Origin: an uncultured Collinsella sp.
GTDB lineage: Bacteria; Actinomycetota; Coriobacteriia; Coriobacteriales; Coriobacteriaceae
Direction: 5' to 3'
Assembly: GCA_902470065.1 (NCBI GenBank)
Contig: CABRFA010000001.1
Location: 1 to 64,000 of the forward strand
Length of the DNA stretch: 64,000 nucleotides
Part shown: positions 61,373-64,000 of the stretch, one piece after another
Layout of the letters: each line of letters starts with the position of its first letter
Position numbering within the stretch: the first letter of the stretch is position 1
Position numbers and translations under genes: made by a program
Notes under the pieces: model-generated
Databases searched by the model: none
The model's input: the letters and a program-made list of their open reading frames with translations, nothing else
What the model was told of the DNA's origin: nothing

Positions 61373-61411
61373 GCGGAGCAGCCTCGAGGCTCATCTTCGA
61401 GGCTGCTCCGC
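61373..61411. terminator. bidirectional terminator-like hairpin between the radical SAM and tetR-family genes
   Basis: GCGGAGCAGCCTCGA (61373-61387) and its exact complement (61397-61411), 15-bp stem, 9-base loop. Genes converge here. Confidence 0.7.
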
Positions 61412-61435
61412 CTTACCATCAAAACAGTTTTACTA

Positions 61436-61502
61436 AGTTGCGGTGAAATAGGGACTAGATCGGCCTTCCAATAGCCAAAACAATCCCTATTCCACCGCAA
61501 TT
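61436..61502. repeat. palindromic intergenic repeat, copy E
   Basis: Left arm AGTTGCGGTGAAATAGGGA, right arm TCCCTATTCCACCGCAATT. Arms carry two substitutions compared with copies A and B. Located between convergent genes. Confidence 0.85.
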
Positions 61503-61527
61503 TCTTTAAGTTGTTGAATTATCGATG

Positions 61528-62139
61528 CTATTCGAAGCGAGATTCCAGGCTCGACAGGCCGTTGAGCGTGAGATCATTGGCAACCTCCGAGACGCGCTCG
61601 ATGGGAACCGAGCCATCAGACAACGCCCACGTGCGATAGATACCGATAATACCCGATAGCAAAAACGCCAAATAGTAGTCGAACATCTCGTCCTTGAGAC
61701 CTTGAGGCAGCAGATCGCGCTCGGCAATCTCGTGCTCGAGCGGCGCACGAAGACGAGCCATAAAATCATCGAGCGGAATGTTCTCGATCAGCTGACGATT
61801 GAGCACCAAGTTGTTGCAAAGTGCCTCGTTAACGGTTTTAAAGAAGGTCGCCGCCGCGCCAAGAGCGCGCTCGTTGGTGTCGCCGTCCATTGAAGCAAGT
61901 GTTTTCTCGACCGAGTCGACAATCATCTCCACCACATCGACGGCAATGGCATCGAGCAGGCCGTCAACCGTGCCAAAGTGCACGTAGAAGGTTTTGCGGT
62001 CGACATTGGCCTCGCGCGCGATGGCACTCACCGTAATGTCTGCCAGCGGCTTTTCCATGAGCAGGCGCTCGAAAGCGGAAAGGATGGCATTACGGCTGCG
62101 AACGATGCGACGATCAAGACGCGGTTTGCTGGTTGCCAT
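61528..62139 (-). CDS. TetR-family transcriptional regulator
   Basis: 203 aa from ATG 62139, with GAAGGGA 7-8 bases upstream. Helix-turn-helix ITVSAIAREANVDRKTFYVHFGTVDGLLDAI near residues 32-62 after a basic arm (KPRLDRRIVRSRNAIL). C-terminal ligand-binding domain is helical. Target genes are not clear; it converges with the radical SAM gene and its own upstream region faces the flippase-like gene 3' end. Confidence 0.9.
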   Translation of the reverse strand: MATSKPRLDRRIVRSRNAILSAFERLLMEKPLADITVSAIAREANVDRKTFYVHFGTVDGLLDAIAVDVVEMIVDSVEKTLASMDGDTNERALGAAATFFKTVNEALCNNLVLNRQLIENIPLDDFMARLRAPLEHEIAERDLLPQGLKDEMFDYYLAFLLSGIIGIYRTWALSDGSVPIERVSEVANDLTLNGLSSLESRFE

Positions 62140-62255
62140 GGGCGTGTCCCTTCGATATGCGAGCATTCATCAACAGATGAGAGATAATCTACGTAAGAGG
62201 ATTATCCCCCATACAGCACAAATATGCCCCGCATCATGAAGAACGCACGACTGTC

Positions 62256-63563
62256 CTACTGCGACTTAGGGTGCTTCTTCTTATTGAGTACCGACGGAGA
62301 TACGCGAATACCATCGCCTGTCTGGCGCACATAGGCTTTATGAGCCGGCTTAGCGGTCCCAGAAGCCTTCTGAGCCTGCTTCTTGGGATCAAAGGTAACA
62401 GCATTCGCGGGGTGCGGCTTAGTGGGCGCAGAGGGCGTCTGAGGCATGCGGCCGAGCTTGCGCATCACGCGATCCCAGCGCGCATGGATGCTCTCGTTGT
62501 GGGCGCTCTTAAGGCCCAGGAGGGGCGCAGCCAAAATGGTCGGCGCAATAAACGTAATGAGGCGCCACAGCAGATAGCCAGCGGTCGAAGCCGACCCAAA
62601 GAAATGACCCAAGAACAATGCAAAGCCGCCCTCAGCGCCACCAGTTCCACCGGGCAGGGGGACCGCAGAGCTCAGCAGCTGGACAAAGGCGCTCGCGGCC
62701 ATGACCGAGAAAAAGTCGACCTCGTGGTGGCCAAAGGCAAGCATCAGGAAATACGGAACCAGATAGAAAAACGCGAGCTGCAGCATGGTGATAAACACGG
62801 TGAGCAGCATGGAAGAAAAATGTCCGGCTGAAAGCTTGAACTTCTCGGAGAAGGAGTAGATCTCGCCATCGACAAACGTGCGCCATCCCTCGATCTTAGT
62901 GGCCGAGACACCAATGCGCTCAAGCCAATTGATGATGCAATGGGCGACGCGCGTGACGGTCTTAGGCATGAGCGCGACGGCGAAGATGCCCAGCAAGATG
63001 CAGCAGTGCCCACCAAAGCTAAAGACACACAGCAGCGTCATGTCGCCATAGCGCTCGGCAAAAAACGGCATGCGAGCAAGCAGTAGGATAGCGCCCCAGG
63101 CAACGAGGCCAAACTGATACACGATAAAGCGCGTGAACTGCGTGGCGCCAGCCTCGCCGACATTTTGGCCCGCCTTGGTCAGGCGGTAGATCTGGGCGGG
63201 AGTCGAGCCCATCATCATGGGCGTCAGGTTGCCAAAGAAGATGCCGCTCGCCTCGACCGAAATCAGGTCGCGGATGCCGACGGGTGAATATGGGTCGAGC
63301 CAGACGGCGATCGCATAGGCCACAATGCCAAAGAACAGATACATGAACATGCAAAGACACGCGACAACGAGCCATGGCGCCTGGACGCTCGACATTGCGG
63401 CCCAGAACTGCCCCATCTGCCCGGTTACCACCAGATAGACGATATAACCCACCAGCACGACGCCGATAAAGATGGCGCCGCGACGTGCGCTCTTATTGTC
63501 ATCTCCGCCCGAGGCCTCAACCTCGACCTGGGGCTTAGACGTATGCTGAGAGGACTCCGTCAT
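62256..63563 (-). CDS. lysylphosphatidylglycerol synthase/flippase-like membrane protein (UPF0104)
   Basis: 435 aa from ATG 63563 with AAGGAG upstream. About eight membrane helices beginning near residue 25 (GAIFIGVVLVGYIVYLVV). SVEASGIFFGNLTPMMMGSTPAQIYRLTKAG is the conserved loop of the MprF flippase-like (PF03706-type) family; SAVPLPGGTGGAEGGFALFL is a second one. There is no catalytic aminoacyl-transferase domain, so lipid flipping rather than lysylation is expected. The C-terminus (~75 residues) is basic and Lys/Pro/Ala-rich. Confidence 0.88.
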   Translation of the reverse strand: MTESSQHTSKPQVEVEASGGDDNKSARRGAIFIGVVLVGYIVYLVVTGQMGQFWAAMSSVQAPWLVVACLCMFMYLFFGIVAYAIAVWLDPYSPVGIRDLISVEASGIFFGNLTPMMMGSTPAQIYRLTKAGQNVGEAGATQFTRFIVYQFGLVAWGAILLLARMPFFAERYGDMTLLCVFSFGGHCCILLGIFAVALMPKTVTRVAHCIINWLERIGVSATKIEGWRTFVDGEIYSFSEKFKLSAGHFSSMLLTVFITMLQLAFFYLVPYFLMLAFGHHEVDFFSVMAASAFVQLLSSAVPLPGGTGGAEGGFALFLGHFFGSASTAGYLLWRLITFIAPTILAAPLLGLKSAHNESIHARWDRVMRKLGRMPQTPSAPTKPHPANAVTFDPKKQAQKASGTAKPAHKAYVRQTGDGIRVSPSVLNKKKHPKSQ

Positions 63564-63672
63564 GAGACTCCTTCTAACAGTCAAAATATCTTGGATATTG
63601 TACCCGTAAGGGGCATAGGCAGAACGCAAAGCTCTGGTTCAAACGGGAATTGCAGACGGTTGTTTGAAAATA

Positions 63673-63704
63673 AAAAACCCGACCTTCCATGGGAAGACCG
63701 GGTA
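63673..63704 (-). terminator. terminator of the tRNA-Glu pair
   Basis: On the minus strand ACCCGGTCTTCCC-ATGG-AAGGTCGGGT followed by TTTTTAT. Nearly perfect stem, strong U-tract, 10 bases after the second tRNA. Confidence 0.85.
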
Positions 63705-63713
63705 TCAAATGCG

Positions 63714-63790
63714 TGGTAGCCCGTACCAGATTCGAACTGGTGATCTCCGCCTTGAGAGGGCGGCGTCCTAAACCGCTAGACGAACGGGCC
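63714..63790 (-). tRNA. tRNA-Glu (anticodon CTC), second copy
   Basis: Minus strand begins GGCCCGTTCGTCTAGCGG and ends TACGGGCTACCA. Anticodon stem CCGCC/GGCGG with loop CTCTCAA gives CTC. 77 nt with encoded CCA. Identical to the copy at 63813-63889. Confidence 0.95.
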
Positions 63791-63812
63791 ATAAGCCTCA
63801 GCAGAAAACAAG

Positions 63813-63889
63813 TGGTAGCCCGTACCAGATTCGAACTGGTGATCTCCGCCTTGAGAGGGCGGCGTCCTAAACCGCTAGACGAACGGGCC
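63813..63889 (-). tRNA. tRNA-Glu (anticodon CTC), promoter-proximal copy
   Basis: Same 77-nt sequence as the neighbouring tRNA, 22 bases upstream of it in the same transcript. Fold and anticodon loop CTCTCAA are normal. Confidence 0.95.
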
Positions 63890-63923
63890 ACATGACATCT
63901 GCACTGCCGTGCTGCGAGGAAAT

Positions 63924-63952
63924 ATATTACGGGACAAAAAACGTCAGCGCAA
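63924..63952 (-). promoter_or_regulatory. sigma-70-type promoter of the tRNA-Glu pair
   Basis: On the minus strand -35 TTGCGC (63947-63952), 17-base spacer, -10 TAATAT (63924-63929). Same -35 core and spacing as the tRNA-Ala promoter. Confidence 0.7.
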
Positions 63953-64000
63953 GAAGAAATTCCAAATTGCCGAAAAATTGTCGTCAGGTTATGGAACACG

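Noticed and set aside
63714..63889. Tandem tRNA-Glu as an integration duplication
   Set aside because: Two complete, identical tRNAs share one promoter and terminator; this is an ordinary tRNA gene duplication with no integrase or attachment-site signature nearby.

Overview
The window looks like chromosomal DNA of a high-GC Gram-positive gut actinobacterium of the Coriobacteriia, most likely Collinsella. This is inferred from protein style, the GlgC/GlgD glycogen set and the anaerobic cobalamin cluster; no rRNA is present to confirm it. There is no CRISPR array, no complete insertion sequence and no prophage.

Layout. (1) 1-4190, minus strand: head of a surface-polysaccharide operon. A NusG paralogue comes first, then an initiating sugar-phosphate transferase, a glycosyltransferase, rfbA and rfbB (cut by the window edge). 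The long leader holds two strong hairpins. (2) 4.6-7.5 kb: tRNA-Ala, a two-gene accessory cassette with a HEPN-like protein, thiamine pyrophosphokinase and a HAD phosphatase. (3) 7.7-20.9 kb: glycogen cluster glgB-glgP-glgC-glgD-glgA plus a giant GH13-GH77 fusion. GlgB and GlgA carry long Lys/Ala-rich low-complexity tails. Several translation starts lie in or next to hairpins, and a TGGTAAAAC-type motif recurs upstream of glgB and the fusion gene. (4) 21.7-28.9 kb, minus: housekeeping genes rsmB, fmt, def, priA, gltX. (5) 29.2-37.9 kb, plus: metK, L-serine dehydratase, an L,D-transpeptidase and a MacAB-like ABC exporter. (6) 38.0-59.7 kb: a probable acquired cobalamin island. On the minus strand 17 cob/cbi genes run from cbiF to cobK, nearly all overlapping. 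Divergently, a cobalamin riboswitch leads into an exported CbiK-type cobaltochelatase, two lipoproteins and a BtuCD/FecCD-like ABC transporter. (7) 59.9-64 kb: a radical SAM protein, a TetR regulator, a flippase-like membrane protein and two tandem tRNA-Glu genes.

How it works together. The glycogen block can make ADP-glucose (GlgC/GlgD), polymerise and branch it (GlgA, GlgB) and mobilise it (GlgP, GH13-GH77). The cob block covers most steps from sirohydrochlorin to cobalamin, with one striking exception: cbiL (precorrin-2 C20-methyltransferase) survives only as an in-frame remnant of about 77 codons. A full copy must be elsewhere, or the pathway is broken or depends on salvage.

The most notable structural signals are a family of about 67-bp palindromic intergenic repeats (four copies plus one half copy) and a 22-bp direct repeat, made of the right half of that palindrome, which brackets the whole cobalamin region beside a decayed IS21-type transposase fragment.
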